A DNA stretch of 64,000 bases from CAZBEL01 sp964628055 (GCA_964628055.1 CAZVNL010000004.1:1-64000), one strand, 5' to 3'; shown: positions 51,684 through 60,702, counted from the stretch's first letter. Notes: generated by a model from the sequence alone, not told the origin. Numbers and translations are program-made.

Positions 51684-51790
51684 GTGATATCATTAGATGG
51701 ATTATAGGCAAGTTGTTAGGACCCTTTGTTCCAGAACCGGTTCCGGTACCGGTTGAGCCGGCGCCCCGCCCAAAGCCCAGAAGGTGTTAG
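51680..51790 (+). CDS. Small hypothetical protein with Pro-rich tail
   Basis: 36 residues, too short for most gene finders. A hydrophobic start (MSDIIRWIIGKLLGPF) is followed by a Pro-rich tail (VPEPVPVPVEPAPRPKPRRC). The start is an ATGA overlap with the preceding small ORF. Could be a small membrane-surface peptide; no known family. Confidence 0.45.
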   Translation: MSDIIRWIIGKLLGPFVPEPVPVPVEPAPRPKPRRC

Positions 51791-51904
51791 TATGGCAGGT
51801 AATCTTTTCTGCTGAAGCCCCACCGGGGCACGACCCTTTTTTCAACCATTTTCTGTATAACTATTGAATCCCTACATTTCCAACCTCAGATTGTGTGAAA
51901 TACA

Positions 51905-52792
51905 ATGGTTAACGCATTCCCTAAAGGAGATATAATTCTATTGGATGGCGCCCTGGGCACTGAACTCCAGCGTCATGGGGTGCCCTTACCGCTACCGTTG
52001 TGGTCTGCCGAGGCCAATTTGACTCACTCCGAGATCGTTGCTTCCCTCCATCAGGATTACGTGCAGGCGGGAGCCCAGGTATTAACGACCAACACTTTTC
52101 GGACCACAAGCTGGTCTTACGTCAAGGCCGGCTACACGCTAGCTTCGGCCCGACAACGTGCCCGGGAAAGTCTCTTACGGGCCGTGACCTTGGCTCGCAA
52201 GGCGGCGACGCCAAATACGAGCGTTGCTGGTTCCCTGGCTCCCTTAGAGGATTGTTATCAACCCGACGCCTTTCCAGGGACGACCACCGCCCAGGAAATT
52301 TTCGAAGAAACCCTGAGCTGGTTCCAGGAAAAGGGTGTGGATTTATTGCTTTTAGAGACCATGGGAAATAAGGAGGAAATTGCGGCGGCGCTCCAGGTTG
52401 CGAAGAAGTTTCCCTTCCCTGTATGGCTGAGCCTGATTCTAAAAGACAGCAGCCATTTACTGGATAATTCCCCCTTGGAAATAGCAATATACTTGGCGAA
52501 AAAGAGCAACGCCCAGGCAGTTTTACTGAATTGCAATAGTGTGAAACTTACTCAGGCAGGGATAACGACTTTACAAAGCCATTGGTCTGGGTTCTGGGGA
52601 GTTTATCCTAACGTGGGCGCTACTCCCGTCGAGCCGGATGGTACCATTGTGGCAACCATTCCAACGGATATTTTCCGGCGTTATGCTCGGGGATATATTG
52701 AAGCCGGGGCTAAGGTTGTAGGTTCCTGCTGCGGTTCTACCCCGGAACATACGCGGTTGTTGCGTCAGTTGATTGAGGAAGTGAAAAAGTGA
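51905..52792 (+). CDS. Homocysteine S-methyltransferase family protein
   Basis: 295 residues. The barrel starts LLDGALGTELQRHG and has LTTNTFRTT. Zinc ligands: Cys in LLNCNSV (~201) and the pair in VGSCCGSTPEHTRLL (~275). Relatives methylate homocysteine from S-methylmethionine, betaine or similar donors to make methionine. As a stand-alone domain of ~300 residues it is of the MmuM/BHMT type rather than MetH. Donor unknown. Confidence 0.88.
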   Translation: MVNAFPKGDIILLDGALGTELQRHGVPLPLPLWSAEANLTHSEIVASLHQDYVQAGAQVLTTNTFRTTSWSYVKAGYTLASARQRARESLLRAVTLARKAATPNTSVAGSLAPLEDCYQPDAFPGTTTAQEIFEETLSWFQEKGVDLLLLETMGNKEEIAAALQVAKKFPFPVWLSLILKDSSHLLDNSPLEIAIYLAKKSNAQAVLLNCNSVKLTQAGITTLQSHWSGFWGVYPNVGATPVEPDGTIVATIPTDIFRRYARGYIEAGAKVVGSCCGSTPEHTRLLRQLIEEVKK

Positions 52793-52897
52793 CTTTACAT
52801 CACCGAGCGAGAGGAGATAAAAAGGTAAGTTTTGCGCGGGCGAGATTATTGGAAAAGGGGAAATTGTGATTTCCGCGATAAATTTTGCTGGAGCAAT

Positions 52898-53635
52898 ATG
52901 AACCCGTTGGAATATAGTGGCTGGGGGATGTCCCACAAGGGGTATGTTCGACCGAAAAATGAGGATGCCTACCTTGTAGATAATCAATCCGGCTGTTATG
53001 CCGTAGCAGACGGGTTGGGAGGTCATCCAGGAGGGGAGATTGCCAGTCACCTCGCAGTGAACGCTTTTCAACAACAGGTTCTTGCTCGAAGGCATGCGGG
53101 AATATCGTTCAAGGAAGATGAGCTGATGGAATTGACGGAATCTCTCAACCGAACCGTATTGGTCTACGGACTTCAGCAACCGGAGGTGAGGGGGTTAGGG
53201 ACCACCTTTTCTGGACTTGTGGTGGAGGGGGATGGCATCTGGATTCTGCACACGGGGGATAGTCGTATTTATGGGTTGACTGAAACAGGTAACCTCATCC
53301 AGTTGACCGAAGACCAGACCGTGGCCATGGATTTGGTCAACCAAGGTAAGTTAGATTTAGCGGAGGCCGAGCACCACGCCCATTGGCATATTCTTACCAG
53401 TTGCCTGGGAATGACCTCGTGCCGGCCGGAGGTTCTATCATTGAAAGCGAGGGGATATACCTATTTCTTTTTGTGCACCGATGGTTTGTCCAACCTCGTT
53501 AACGCTTCCGAAATACAAGCCGAATTGGCGGCCTCAGAGGACTCGCCTGAGGCTCTCTGTCGTCGGTTGGTTGATAAAGCACTGGTGCGCGGTGGGGTAG
53601 ATAACGTGACGGTAGTTCTGGTAACAATTAGATAA
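52898..53635 (+). CDS. PP2C-family serine/threonine phosphatase
   Basis: 245 residues from ATG 52898 with GGAG ~7 nt upstream. Metal-binding and core motifs in order: VRPKNEDAYL, AVADGLGGHPGGEIAS, HTGDSRIYGL, FLCTDGLSNLV and GGVDNVTVVLV. Mn/Mg-dependent dephosphorylation of Ser/Thr proteins in the cytoplasm. No partner kinase is in this window. Confidence 0.92.
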   Translation: MNPLEYSGWGMSHKGYVRPKNEDAYLVDNQSGCYAVADGLGGHPGGEIASHLAVNAFQQQVLARRHAGISFKEDELMELTESLNRTVLVYGLQQPEVRGLGTTFSGLVVEGDGIWILHTGDSRIYGLTETGNLIQLTEDQTVAMDLVNQGKLDLAEAEHHAHWHILTSCLGMTSCRPEVLSLKARGYTYFFLCTDGLSNLVNASEIQAELAASEDSPEALCRRLVDKALVRGGVDNVTVVLVTIR

Positions 53636-53646
53636 TATCTATTGCT

Positions 53647-54390
53647 TTGGAGGGTAATGTCATACCGAACGTCACCATACAGCCTTTGGATTCTTCCCAG
53701 TATAGGAAGATTGTCTTTTTCACCGGCGCTGGAATATCCGTTGAATCGGGAATTCCCACTTATCGGGGCAAGGGAGGCATCTGGTGCAAATACAATTGGG
53801 AGGAATATGCCTCTCAACAGGCTTTTAACGTCCATCCGGAAAAGGTGCTCAAGTTTCATGAAAAACGCCGGCGCACGGTTCGTAAGTGTGTTCCCAATCG
53901 GGGGCATGAGGTGATCGCCACCCTGGAACACCGACATCCCAGTGTTCATGTTGTTACTCAGAATATTGATGGATTACACCAACGGGCCGGGTCGGAAGAG
54001 GTCATCGAATGGCACGGGAATATTTGGTATTTACGATGCGAGCGAGAAGGAATTCTTTACGAAGACTGGGGCAGGCAATATAAACGGCGGAAATGTGAGT
54101 GTGGTGCCTGGTTGCGACCTCATATTACCTGGTTTGGGGATTATTTGGATTCGGCGGTTACAAAAGCTGCAGAGGTGGTAATTTCCCAATCCGATTTGTT
54201 CATAAGCATAGGTACTTTGGGAGTTGTGTGGCCGGCCTCCTTGTATCCTCAGTTAGCCCAGACAGTCCAGGCCTACTGCGTGGAAATCAATCCGGAACCC
54301 ACAACCCAGAGTTATTTATTTCATGTTTGTTATCGCCAGCTAGCTAGTGTGGTTTTGCCACAGTTGTTTCCTGACACCATTCCATCATGA
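53647..54390 (+). CDS. Sirtuin (Sir2-family NAD-dependent deacylase)
   Basis: 247 residues from TTG 53647; start uncertain. NAD-binding FFTGAGISVESGIPTYRG, catalytic TQNIDGLHQRAG and His in EWHGNI. The zinc module is reduced: one Cys in LRCEREG and two in KCECGAW, so the usual four cysteines are not all there. Removes acetyl or longer acyl groups from lysine, making O-acyl-ADP-ribose. A GGAGGG site sits at 53649-53654 but is followed by an ATG in another frame (53658). Confidence 0.88.
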   Translation: MEGNVIPNVTIQPLDSSQYRKIVFFTGAGISVESGIPTYRGKGGIWCKYNWEEYASQQAFNVHPEKVLKFHEKRRRTVRKCVPNRGHEVIATLEHRHPSVHVVTQNIDGLHQRAGSEEVIEWHGNIWYLRCEREGILYEDWGRQYKRRKCECGAWLRPHITWFGDYLDSAVTKAAEVVISQSDLFISIGTLGVVWPASLYPQLAQTVQAYCVEINPEPTTQSYLFHVCYRQLASVVLPQLFPDTIPS

Positions 54391-54435
54391 AATAGTTGAC
54401 CTAACTTTAGTTAATGAGAAAGGGAGGTAAATCAA

Positions 54436-54705
54436 ATGAATAAAATCAGAGTCGAGTCGCTAACGAAAGCTGAATTAGAAGAACGGGGTGTGTTCCACTG
54501 GCCCATTTGGACCTGTGGTGTATCAGAGTTCCCCTGGGAGTACGATGTTCAGGAGTCGTGTTATCTTTTGGAAGGAGAGGTGGAAGTGAGCACGGTGGAG
54601 GAGTCCGTCCACTTTGGCGCCGGTGATTTTGTGGTCTTTCCCCAGGGTTGCCGCTGTACCTGGAAGGTGATTTCCCCGGTGAAAAAGCATTACACCTTCC
54701 ATTGA
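54436..54705 (+). CDS. Cupin (DUF861-type) domain protein
   Basis: 89 residues with a GGGAGG site ~7 nt before the ATG. Small double-stranded beta-barrel: FPWEYDVQESCYLLEGEVEV, then VHFGAGDFVVFPQGCRCTW. The usual first cupin His positions are partly replaced, as is common in DUF861. Binding or enzymatic role unknown. Confidence 0.85.
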   Translation: MNKIRVESLTKAELEERGVFHWPIWTCGVSEFPWEYDVQESCYLLEGEVEVSTVEESVHFGAGDFVVFPQGCRCTWKVISPVKKHYTFH

Positions 54706-54832
54706 GACTCTGGACAAGCGTCCGGAGAATAAATGGGACGCATTCTTTAATCGCTTGCTAAGTTTATCAAAGGATACCTTCGTGATGGGAGGCGTGGCAG
54801 TTGCCCGAATGGAGGGGCTTAATTGGTAGTTA
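54683..54832 (+). pseudogene. Possible antitoxin C-terminal fragment
   Basis: An open stretch without start codon reads LDKRPENKWDAFFNRLLSLS and KDTFVMGG before a TAG. The 'Kw..Ff..L' pattern resembles the end of VapB/AbrB-type antitoxins. It is short, overlaps the cupin end, and no toxin gene follows. Very tentative. Confidence 0.25.
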
Positions 54833-55650
54833 TCACTACGGCGCTCCGTTCTGAGGCCCGACCTATTATCCGGTCCCTTGCCCTGGTGCAGGATCGCACC
54901 TACCCCGTCCTTAGAATTTATGGCAATGAAGATTATACCCTATTGATTACCGGCGTTGGTAGCGTTAGCACTGAAAAAGCGTTAGAAAAATTCTTTCAAC
55001 ACTTTTCAGAAAGACGGCGACTATTTCTCATTAACGTGGGGATTGCAGGGGGAGATGAGCGACAGACAAAGGTTGGTCAAATGTACCTCATTAACAAAAT
55101 CGTGGAAGCTAGTACGGGCAAAACCTATTTCCCTGATATTTTGCTCGATCACTCCTTGGAAGAGGCCGCTTTGCTTACCGTGGAGGAAGCTATCACTACG
55201 TCTTCCCGTATTAAATTACCATTGGTGGATATGGAGGCTGCTATTATCTGGAAGGTGGCTGGTGGATTTTTACCTCCCCACCACATATTGTTTTTAAAGA
55301 TCGTTTCTGATTACCGCGATGGCGCTCCGATTTCCGCGCAGCAGATCCAGGCTCTGATCCAGAAGAACATACCAGGACTCCTCGATCTTCTACGCGGTTG
55401 CCAACGCGCAAGCTTCTTCGAACGTGAAATTTTGACGCCTGAAGAACATAGCCTGCTTACTGAATGCCGACAGGTTTTAAGGCTTACCCATACGCAATAT
55501 TATCGGTTACTGAATTTGGCGGAAGGATATAAAGTCGTTCGTGGAACAGATATTATTCCGGTCCTAAAACCCTATTGCACCCGCACCTTTACCCATAAGC
55601 GCGAGAGAAACCGTTTTTTTCAAACACTCTGTGAACAACTTGCTGCCTAA
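54823..55650 (+). CDS. Nucleoside phosphorylase/nucleosidase-like protein (MTA/SAH nucleosidase superfamily)
   Basis: 275 residues from TTG 54823. The N-terminal ~190 residues follow the purine phosphorylase/nucleosidase fold: VITTALRSEARPIIRSL, LLITGVGSVSTEKAL, INVGIAGGDERQ, and LVDMEAAIIWKVA with the substrate-binding Met-Glu. A helical C-terminal part (~residues 200-275, Arg/Lys-rich) is extra. It overlaps the SPL-like radical SAM gene by 20 nt, so the two likely work together. Substrate not established. Confidence 0.7.
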   Translation: MVVITTALRSEARPIIRSLALVQDRTYPVLRIYGNEDYTLLITGVGSVSTEKALEKFFQHFSERRRLFLINVGIAGGDERQTKVGQMYLINKIVEASTGKTYFPDILLDHSLEEAALLTVEEAITTSSRIKLPLVDMEAAIIWKVAGGFLPPHHILFLKIVSDYRDGAPISAQQIQALIQKNIPGLLDLLRGCQRASFFEREILTPEEHSLLTECRQVLRLTHTQYYRLLNLAEGYKVVRGTDIIPVLKPYCTRTFTHKRERNRFFQTLCEQLAA

Positions 55651-56641
55651 TTTTTCGCACGTGTACGTCGAGGATCGAGCGCAACCGTTTTCCCTCACGG
55701 ATACTATTCTGAACCGTTTCCCCAACGCCGTCCAAGTCCCTATTCGTCATTATAAGGATTTGTTCAACCGTCCCCGGCAGGACTATCAATTACAAAAACG
55801 GAGTCTAAAGTTAATCCTGGCGGTCAAACAACCGCCTTTTCTCTATCCCCTAACGGACGTCCACCATCCCAACCAGGATTGTGGTCAATATTACACTACC
55901 CCACTGCTGAATTGCCTTTACAACTGTGAGTACTGTTTTCTCCAGGGATTGTACCCCTCGGCGAACCTGGTAGCCTTTGTTAATCCAGCGGCTTTTTTCC
56001 AGGCAACTGATAGTATCATCGGCGATCTTTCTCCCCTAACGAAACCCATATGGCTTTCCGTAGCTTATCAAACGGACTTATTGGCGTTTGAAAGATTGAT
56101 TCCCTTTTGCCGGGAGTGGATCGCGTATGCTGCAACGCGACCGGAATTGATCCTGGAAATCAGGACTAAGAGTGCCCTCCTGGACCCCTTGAAATCATTA
56201 TTGCCCCCGGAGAATGTTTTGTTGGCCTGGTCTCTCTCCCCGGAAGCAATGGTGGCGCAGATAGAACACCGCACGCCTTCCCTGGAAAGACGTCTTCAGG
56301 CGATACAAGCAGCCCTTCGTTTAGGGTGGAAAGTGCGCCTCTGTATCGATCCGGTTATCACAATCCCCCGGTGGAAGATGGTTTACGGTTCCTTTATCAA
56401 CTACTTGTTTGAACGCGTGTCTGGCGAGGAGCTCTATGACGTGGTGCTGGGCGTGTTCCGCATGAACCGGGAGTTCTTCCAGCACATACGAAAGCAAAAA
56501 CCCGAGTCCCCTCTATATTATTACACTTACGCTGAAAATAATGGCGTTCTGACGCTTTCTCAATCCCGTCGAGAAGAGGTATTGCAATTCCTCAAGGAGC
56601 GCCTGGCGGCGTATATTGCTGAAGAGAAAATCATCGGTTAA
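55631..56641 (+). CDS. Spore-photoproduct-lyase-like radical SAM protein
   Basis: 336 residues from GTG 55631. The cluster motif is LLNCLYNCEYCFLQG (Cys 95, 99, 102), CX3CX2C. SPL-family hallmarks: HHPNQDCGQYYTTPLLNC before it, and LEIRTKSALLDPL, LAWSLSPEAM and RLCIDPVI afterwards. True SplB repairs spore photoproduct in Firmicutes; in Gram-negatives relatives have unknown targets, possibly DNA repair. Coupled by overlap to the nucleosidase-like gene. Confidence 0.82.
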   Translation: MNNLLPNFSHVYVEDRAQPFSLTDTILNRFPNAVQVPIRHYKDLFNRPRQDYQLQKRSLKLILAVKQPPFLYPLTDVHHPNQDCGQYYTTPLLNCLYNCEYCFLQGLYPSANLVAFVNPAAFFQATDSIIGDLSPLTKPIWLSVAYQTDLLAFERLIPFCREWIAYAATRPELILEIRTKSALLDPLKSLLPPENVLLAWSLSPEAMVAQIEHRTPSLERRLQAIQAALRLGWKVRLCIDPVITIPRWKMVYGSFINYLFERVSGEELYDVVLGVFRMNREFFQHIRKQKPESPLYYYTYAENNGVLTLSQSRREEVLQFLKERLAAYIAEEKIIG

Positions 56642-56651
56642 TAGCTAAAAA

Positions 56652-57335
56652 TTATTTTAAAAGTTGGGCCAGGGGTTTGACCGCCCCTGCAACGCATTTA
56701 TCCACGGCATTGGAAAGGCTCAACGCATTATACCAATAACTGTTTGACCAGATGACCTCTCCTGTGGTTTTGTCCAACATTTGTAGGGTAAGTCCTACGC
56801 GGGAGTCCACATACTCTACTTGTTGGGTTTCGGTAATTGAGCCTTTCTTTACGGTGGTCGTTTCGGTGGTTGTGGTTGTGTGGGTGATTTCCTTTCCCCC
56901 CTCCTGGCTTGCAACAACCACCGGTTCTTCCACGGTTTCCACAGTCGTCACCGTGCTGCCTTTATCTTTGGTGACGATAGGAATGACGATGACATTTCCG
57001 TCGGTATATTCGGTAATGGTCGCCAGGAGAAAAACATCACTGGTGGTAAGGTTCAGGGATTCTGAGTCCTTGAGCAATCCCGATTGAGTAAGGATGACTT
57101 CATTGGCAATGACTCCCAAATCTTCACGCTCTACGACGTTAAACCCCATGCGCAGCAGATGGTGTATGATGCTACGGGTTACGATTTTCCCGGAACCTGG
57201 AAAAGAGTTAAAATCCGGTGTGTGGGCCACGGCTATAGATTTTAACTGGGAGAAGTCGTAACCAGGTTTAATAACTAAAGGTGGTTGGCAGGCTACCAAT
57301 AAGAGGCTTAGCCCAAAAAGAGTAGACCGGCCCAT
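56652..57335 (-). CDS. CsgG-like periplasmic lipoprotein
   Basis: 227 residues. Lipobox GLSLLLVAC near the N-terminus. The core has SIAVAHTPDFN, a Thr-rich loop (HTTTTTETTTVKKG), and ends DKTTGEVIWSNSYWYN, which is the pattern of CsgG/LptE-like assembly lipoproteins (SRVGLTLQMLDKTTG). Likely acts at the outer membrane. It follows the TPR gene by 3 nt on the minus strand. Confidence 0.65.
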   Translation of the reverse strand: MGRSTLFGLSLLLVACQPPLVIKPGYDFSQLKSIAVAHTPDFNSFPGSGKIVTRSIIHHLLRMGFNVVEREDLGVIANEVILTQSGLLKDSESLNLTTSDVFLLATITEYTDGNVIVIPIVTKDKGSTVTTVETVEEPVVVASQEGGKEITHTTTTTETTTVKKGSITETQQVEYVDSRVGLTLQMLDKTTGEVIWSNSYWYNALSLSNAVDKCVAGAVKPLAQLLK

Positions 57336-57338
57336 TTT

Positions 57339-57662
57339 CTATTCTTCCAGGCTTTGGAGATGGATGGTCGCCTCCTTCTTCAGTTCTTCATCAATTGCGT
57401 ATTGTAGGCATAATTTCCAGGCGGTACGGGCAGCGTCGGGTTCATCCAACATTTCCAGAATCTGGCCCTGCAAGCGGTAGAACTCGGCATTTTCAGGATC
57501 TAACTCAATGGCTTTTTGAACGGCAGTTAGGGCTTCGCTATACTTTTCCGCCGCCATAGCCGTAATCCCATCGCGGAGGTAATCGCCCGCCGCCTTTTGT
57601 TCCTCCTGAGCATAGAGAGCGCCTAAGCTTAGAACTATGAGTGTTACCAGGAATATATTCAT
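57339..57662 (-). CDS. TPR-repeat periplasmic protein
   Basis: 107 residues from ATG 57662, which has a GGAGGG site; the longer start at 57707 is unlikely. Signal peptide MNIFLVTLIVLSLGALYAQ, then two or three tetratricopeptide repeats (EKYSEALTAVQKAIELDPEN, AEFYRLQGQILEML). Protein-protein adaptor in the periplasm, probably working with the CsgG-like lipoprotein after it. Confidence 0.78.
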   Translation of the reverse strand: MNIFLVTLIVLSLGALYAQEEQKAAGDYLRDGITAMAAEKYSEALTAVQKAIELDPENAEFYRLQGQILEMLDEPDAARTAWKLCLQYAIDEELKKEATIHLQSLEE

Positions 57663-57733
57663 GACTCCCTCCCTGAAGTGTGAGGTAATTAAATGAAGTT
57701 CTTGCATGTGGATTACAGTAAGGTACGACCTTG

Positions 57734-58135
57734 TTATTTGTCAGGTTCTGGTTCCCCTTTCTCCTCGGTTGTGGATTTCGCCGACTTTTTATCCACGTAT
57801 TCTTTTACCGTTTCCATGACTTTGGGAGCCAGATCAAAGAGTTTGGTGGTGACACTCTCTTTGCTCCCAATGGTAAGTAGTTTGACGCCTTCCTCTCCAA
57901 TGATTACAAAAGCCACCGGTTCAATGGACCAGCCTCCGCCGATTCCTTCGCCATCTCCCTTGCTTTTTTTCGCTTCACTCCCGTGGCCACCGCCGCTCCC
58001 AAAACCGAATACAACCTTGGACACCGGAATGACCGTGTGCTTCCCCGCATTAACGGGTTCCCCAACCACGGTTTTAGTAGCCATGAGATCTTGTAATTCC
58101 TGGAGTGTGCTTTTAACCAATTCGGCTATATTCAT
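57734..58135 (-). CDS. GerW/YtfJ-family protein
   Basis: 133 residues. MNIAELVKSTLQELQDLMAT, VVGEPVNAGKHTVIPVSKV, a Gly-rich loop (FGFGSGGGHGSE, GEGIGGGWSIEPVA) and FVIIGEEGVKLL match the GerW family. Known as a sporulation-associated protein in Firmicutes but also widespread in non-sporulating bacteria, so no sporulation is implied. The adjacent DUF2953 gene is the same partner as in Bacillus (ytfI-ytfJ). Confidence 0.9.
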   Translation of the reverse strand: MNIAELVKSTLQELQDLMATKTVVGEPVNAGKHTVIPVSKVVFGFGSGGGHGSEAKKSKGDGEGIGGGWSIEPVAFVIIGEEGVKLLTIGSKESVTTKLFDLAPKVMETVKEYVDKKSAKSTTEEKGEPEPDK

Positions 58136-58147
58136 GGGATTCCCTTC

Positions 58148-58741
58148 CTATTTGCGGCATTTAAAATAAGTTGTTCCTACACGCCAAGCAAGACGGGCCG
58201 GTTGCACCCGGAATCTTACCTGACCTTTTAAAGCGGTATTCAATTGACTCCGAAAATAAGGTTTAATTCCTAAGTCTACTCGCGGGGAGTGTATCATACT
58301 TGAAATCCAGTTCAAGCCCCCCATGATGAGACCCGTGTACATGGGGTTCTCCAATTCCAGGCGCCCCATGATGGCCAGGTATTCCCAATGTAATTCAGCC
58401 ACCCCGGCCTGCCATACTTTGATTAGCGAAGAGAAATCACCCTTATGACGTTTTTTCTTTCCACGGGTTCCCATTCGTATCAGGGCTTTTTTAGTTCGAG
58501 CGGAGATAGGCACTGCAATCCACGGGCGGTCATGGGGGCCAAATACCAGGTATCTTTGCGGTAAAAGCTCCAACCCCAATCCAAATTTTTTACTGCCCAC
58601 CCATAAATGGCCGGTACCGTCTGATTGCTTTTCGCTTAGCATGATGGTAATAGTCGCAACGATCTGCACGGGGAGGCATAGCAGCAGGAGAATAAATCCT
58701 ACGATGCCAATAATTACCCCTGCAATGGTAACTGCGGTCAT
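58148..58741 (-). CDS. DUF2953 membrane protein
   Basis: 197 residues. One N-terminal transmembrane helix (VTIAGVIIGIVGFILLLLCL), a beta-rich middle, and a C-terminal PYFRSQLNTALKGQVRFRVQPARL typical of DUF2953. It is 12 nt upstream of the GerW gene. Together they are a conserved pair of unknown role. Confidence 0.72.
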   Translation of the reverse strand: MTAVTIAGVIIGIVGFILLLLCLPVQIVATITIMLSEKQSDGTGHLWVGSKKFGLGLELLPQRYLVFGPHDRPWIAVPISARTKKALIRMGTRGKKKRHKGDFSSLIKVWQAGVAELHWEYLAIMGRLELENPMYTGLIMGGLNWISSMIHSPRVDLGIKPYFRSQLNTALKGQVRFRVQPARLAWRVGTTYFKCRK

Positions 58742-58789
58742 TAAAAACTCTAAACCATAGTAGTGTTAGACAACAATGGAAAAGGGCCC

Positions 58790-59659
58790 TTATTCAAATA
58801 GGTAAGGTTCTTGTTCAAGAAGCTTTTTAGCTAAGGTTTGTTCAAAAAGGTTTTCGGGAGTTACATCCGGCAACTGGGTGGGGTCTGCTTCAATAACATG
58901 GGTCAAGTCTTCATGGAATAGGTCCCGATTGCCAGCTTTGGTATGGTAATATTGGGCCCGAAGGGTGTAGGTACCCAGATAATTGGGATTTTCTTTGATT
59001 GCCTGTTCGAAGTACCCCGCCGAACGGTCCAGATCCACACCTGGCAACAGGGCAAAAAAAGCGCCGAAGAACCGGTAAGGTCCACCATGAAAATAGTTAG
59101 GTTCCAGAGCCAGGATTCGGTGCATCACGGTTTCCAATACGTCACGTTTTTCCAATCGTACTAATACTGGTTTGGTGGCTAAGTAACGCCCGAAGTTGGC
59201 GGCCCACCAGTAGAGAGTGGGTACGAGGGAGGCCGGGGCCGTGGCCAATTTATCCAGAACGGGGGGTAGCGAGTCCCCGGTAAGATTGGCAAAGTGCTCT
59301 GGCAGGCCTAAAGAATCTATGAGGATTTGTTCCGCGATGGCAGTCCCCGCCAGGAACAAACTATCTTGGCGGGCAGCGTCTTCCTCTAAAAAATGCCCCT
59401 CGAAGTGATACGCCCGACTTAAAAGGACGGAGAGTTCCTGATCCTCGGGTTTTAAATCGTGAGCTTTAGCGAGGAAAAAGGTGGCCAATCTGGCATCCTG
59501 GGGATTGGAGCGGCGTTCCCAGTAGTAATTACCTTGTTGAAGCAGGTAGTCGGCATTTTGGGTTAGAATACGTTCGGGCGTCACCGCGGGCGAGGAGCCA
59601 CAGCTAACGCTCCATCCCCAGAGGAATAGTCCCAAAAGGCTAAGTAGAAATCTGGTCAC
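58790..59659 (-). CDS. TatT-like TPR lipoprotein
   Basis: 289 residues from GTG 59659, which gives a lipoprotein signal (TRFLLSLLGLFLWGWSVSCG); a longer start at ATG 59734 is possible. Helical repeats include ATFFLAKAHDLKPEDQELSV, LYWWAANFGRYLA, VMHRILALEPNYFHGGPYRF and YFEQAIKENPNYLGTYTLRA. The 'WWAANFGrw' element matches the TRAP-transporter-associated TatT (TP0956-like) family of periplasmic TPR trimers. No TRAP transporter genes are nearby. Confidence 0.78.
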   Translation of the reverse strand: MTRFLLSLLGLFLWGWSVSCGSSPAVTPERILTQNADYLLQQGNYYWERRSNPQDARLATFFLAKAHDLKPEDQELSVLLSRAYHFEGHFLEEDAARQDSLFLAGTAIAEQILIDSLGLPEHFANLTGDSLPPVLDKLATAPASLVPTLYWWAANFGRYLATKPVLVRLEKRDVLETVMHRILALEPNYFHGGPYRFFGAFFALLPGVDLDRSAGYFEQAIKENPNYLGTYTLRAQYYHTKAGNRDLFHEDLTHVIEADPTQLPDVTPENLFEQTLAKKLLEQEPYLFE

Positions 59660-59748
59660 ACCGTTAAAGTGATTGCTTTGTGAGTGGAAGGATAATATCT
59701 TCCTCCTGTCTATACAGGGCTTGAAACTTAACACAATTTACGAGTGGA

Positions 59749-60702
59749 ATGGAAAAAGCAATTGAATTAAAAGGGGTTGACCTGGCGGCGCTTCTGGGGG
59801 TGGCCGACGCGCACCTGCGAATTATTTCGGAAAGTTTCCCCACCCAGGTGGTTGTACGGGGGAATCAACTGCGCCTAAGGGGTGAAAATGAACAAGTGCA
59901 ATTAGTCAGCCAAGTCATCCATGAGATGTTACAGACGCTCAGCCGCAAAGGGAGCCTTACCCCGAAGGATGTGCGTCAGCTCATCCAGATGGCGCACGTC
60001 GATAACGGGCATCCTCCTACGCCGGTTGAAAATGTCATTCATTACGGCCGCAAGGGGGCCATAGTAGCCCGGACAAAGGGCCAACAGGTTTACGCCGATG
60101 CCATTAAGGAAAACGATATTGTCTTTTCCGTTGGCCCGGCTGGAACGGGGAAAACCTATATTGCCGTTGCCTTTGCCATCGCCGCCCTGGAAAACCATGA
60201 AGTGGACCGTATTATCCTCTGTCGCCCAGCAGTGGAGGCGGGAGAAAACCTGGGCTTTTTGCCGGGTGATTTAAAAGAGAAAGTCAACCCTTACTTAACC
60301 CCCCTCTATGACGCTCTGAACGACATCATTCCAGCCCCTCGATTAAAAACCCTCCTGGCCCACAACACCATTGAGATAATTCCCCTGGCTTACATGCGGG
60401 GACGAACCCTGAACAATGCCTTTCTCATTTTGGACGAAGCCCAGAATTCCACTCCCCTCCAGATGAAGATGTTCCTCACCCGCCTGGGAGTCAATTCCAA
60501 AACCGTCATTACCGGTGATATAACCCAGATCGACCTACCCCGTTCCAGCGATTCGGGATTGGTGCAAGTCATGGAAATTTTAAAGGGCATTGACGGCATT
60601 GGTTTCGCCTTTCTCAACGAAACGGACGTGGTGCGGCATAAACTGGTGCGGGACATCATCCGGGCCTACGACCAGTCCCCGGGCAACCACGATGATTCCT
60701 GA
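59749..60702 (+). CDS. PhoH-family ATPase
   Basis: 317 residues. N-terminal KH-like segment, then Walker A FSVGPAGTGKTYIAVA (~128), CRPAVEAGENLGFLPGDLKEK, Walker B FLILDEAQNSTPLQMKM, and TGDITQIDLPR. PhoH/YbeZ proteins act in RNA processing with YbeY, which is not seen here. Divergent from the TatT-like gene; the following oxidoreductase overlaps its last codons. Confidence 0.95.
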   Translation: MEKAIELKGVDLAALLGVADAHLRIISESFPTQVVVRGNQLRLRGENEQVQLVSQVIHEMLQTLSRKGSLTPKDVRQLIQMAHVDNGHPPTPVENVIHYGRKGAIVARTKGQQVYADAIKENDIVFSVGPAGTGKTYIAVAFAIAALENHEVDRIILCRPAVEAGENLGFLPGDLKEKVNPYLTPLYDALNDIIPAPRLKTLLAHNTIEIIPLAYMRGRTLNNAFLILDEAQNSTPLQMKMFLTRLGVNSKTVITGDITQIDLPRSSDSGLVQVMEILKGIDGIGFAFLNETDVVRHKLVRDIIRAYDQSPGNHDDS

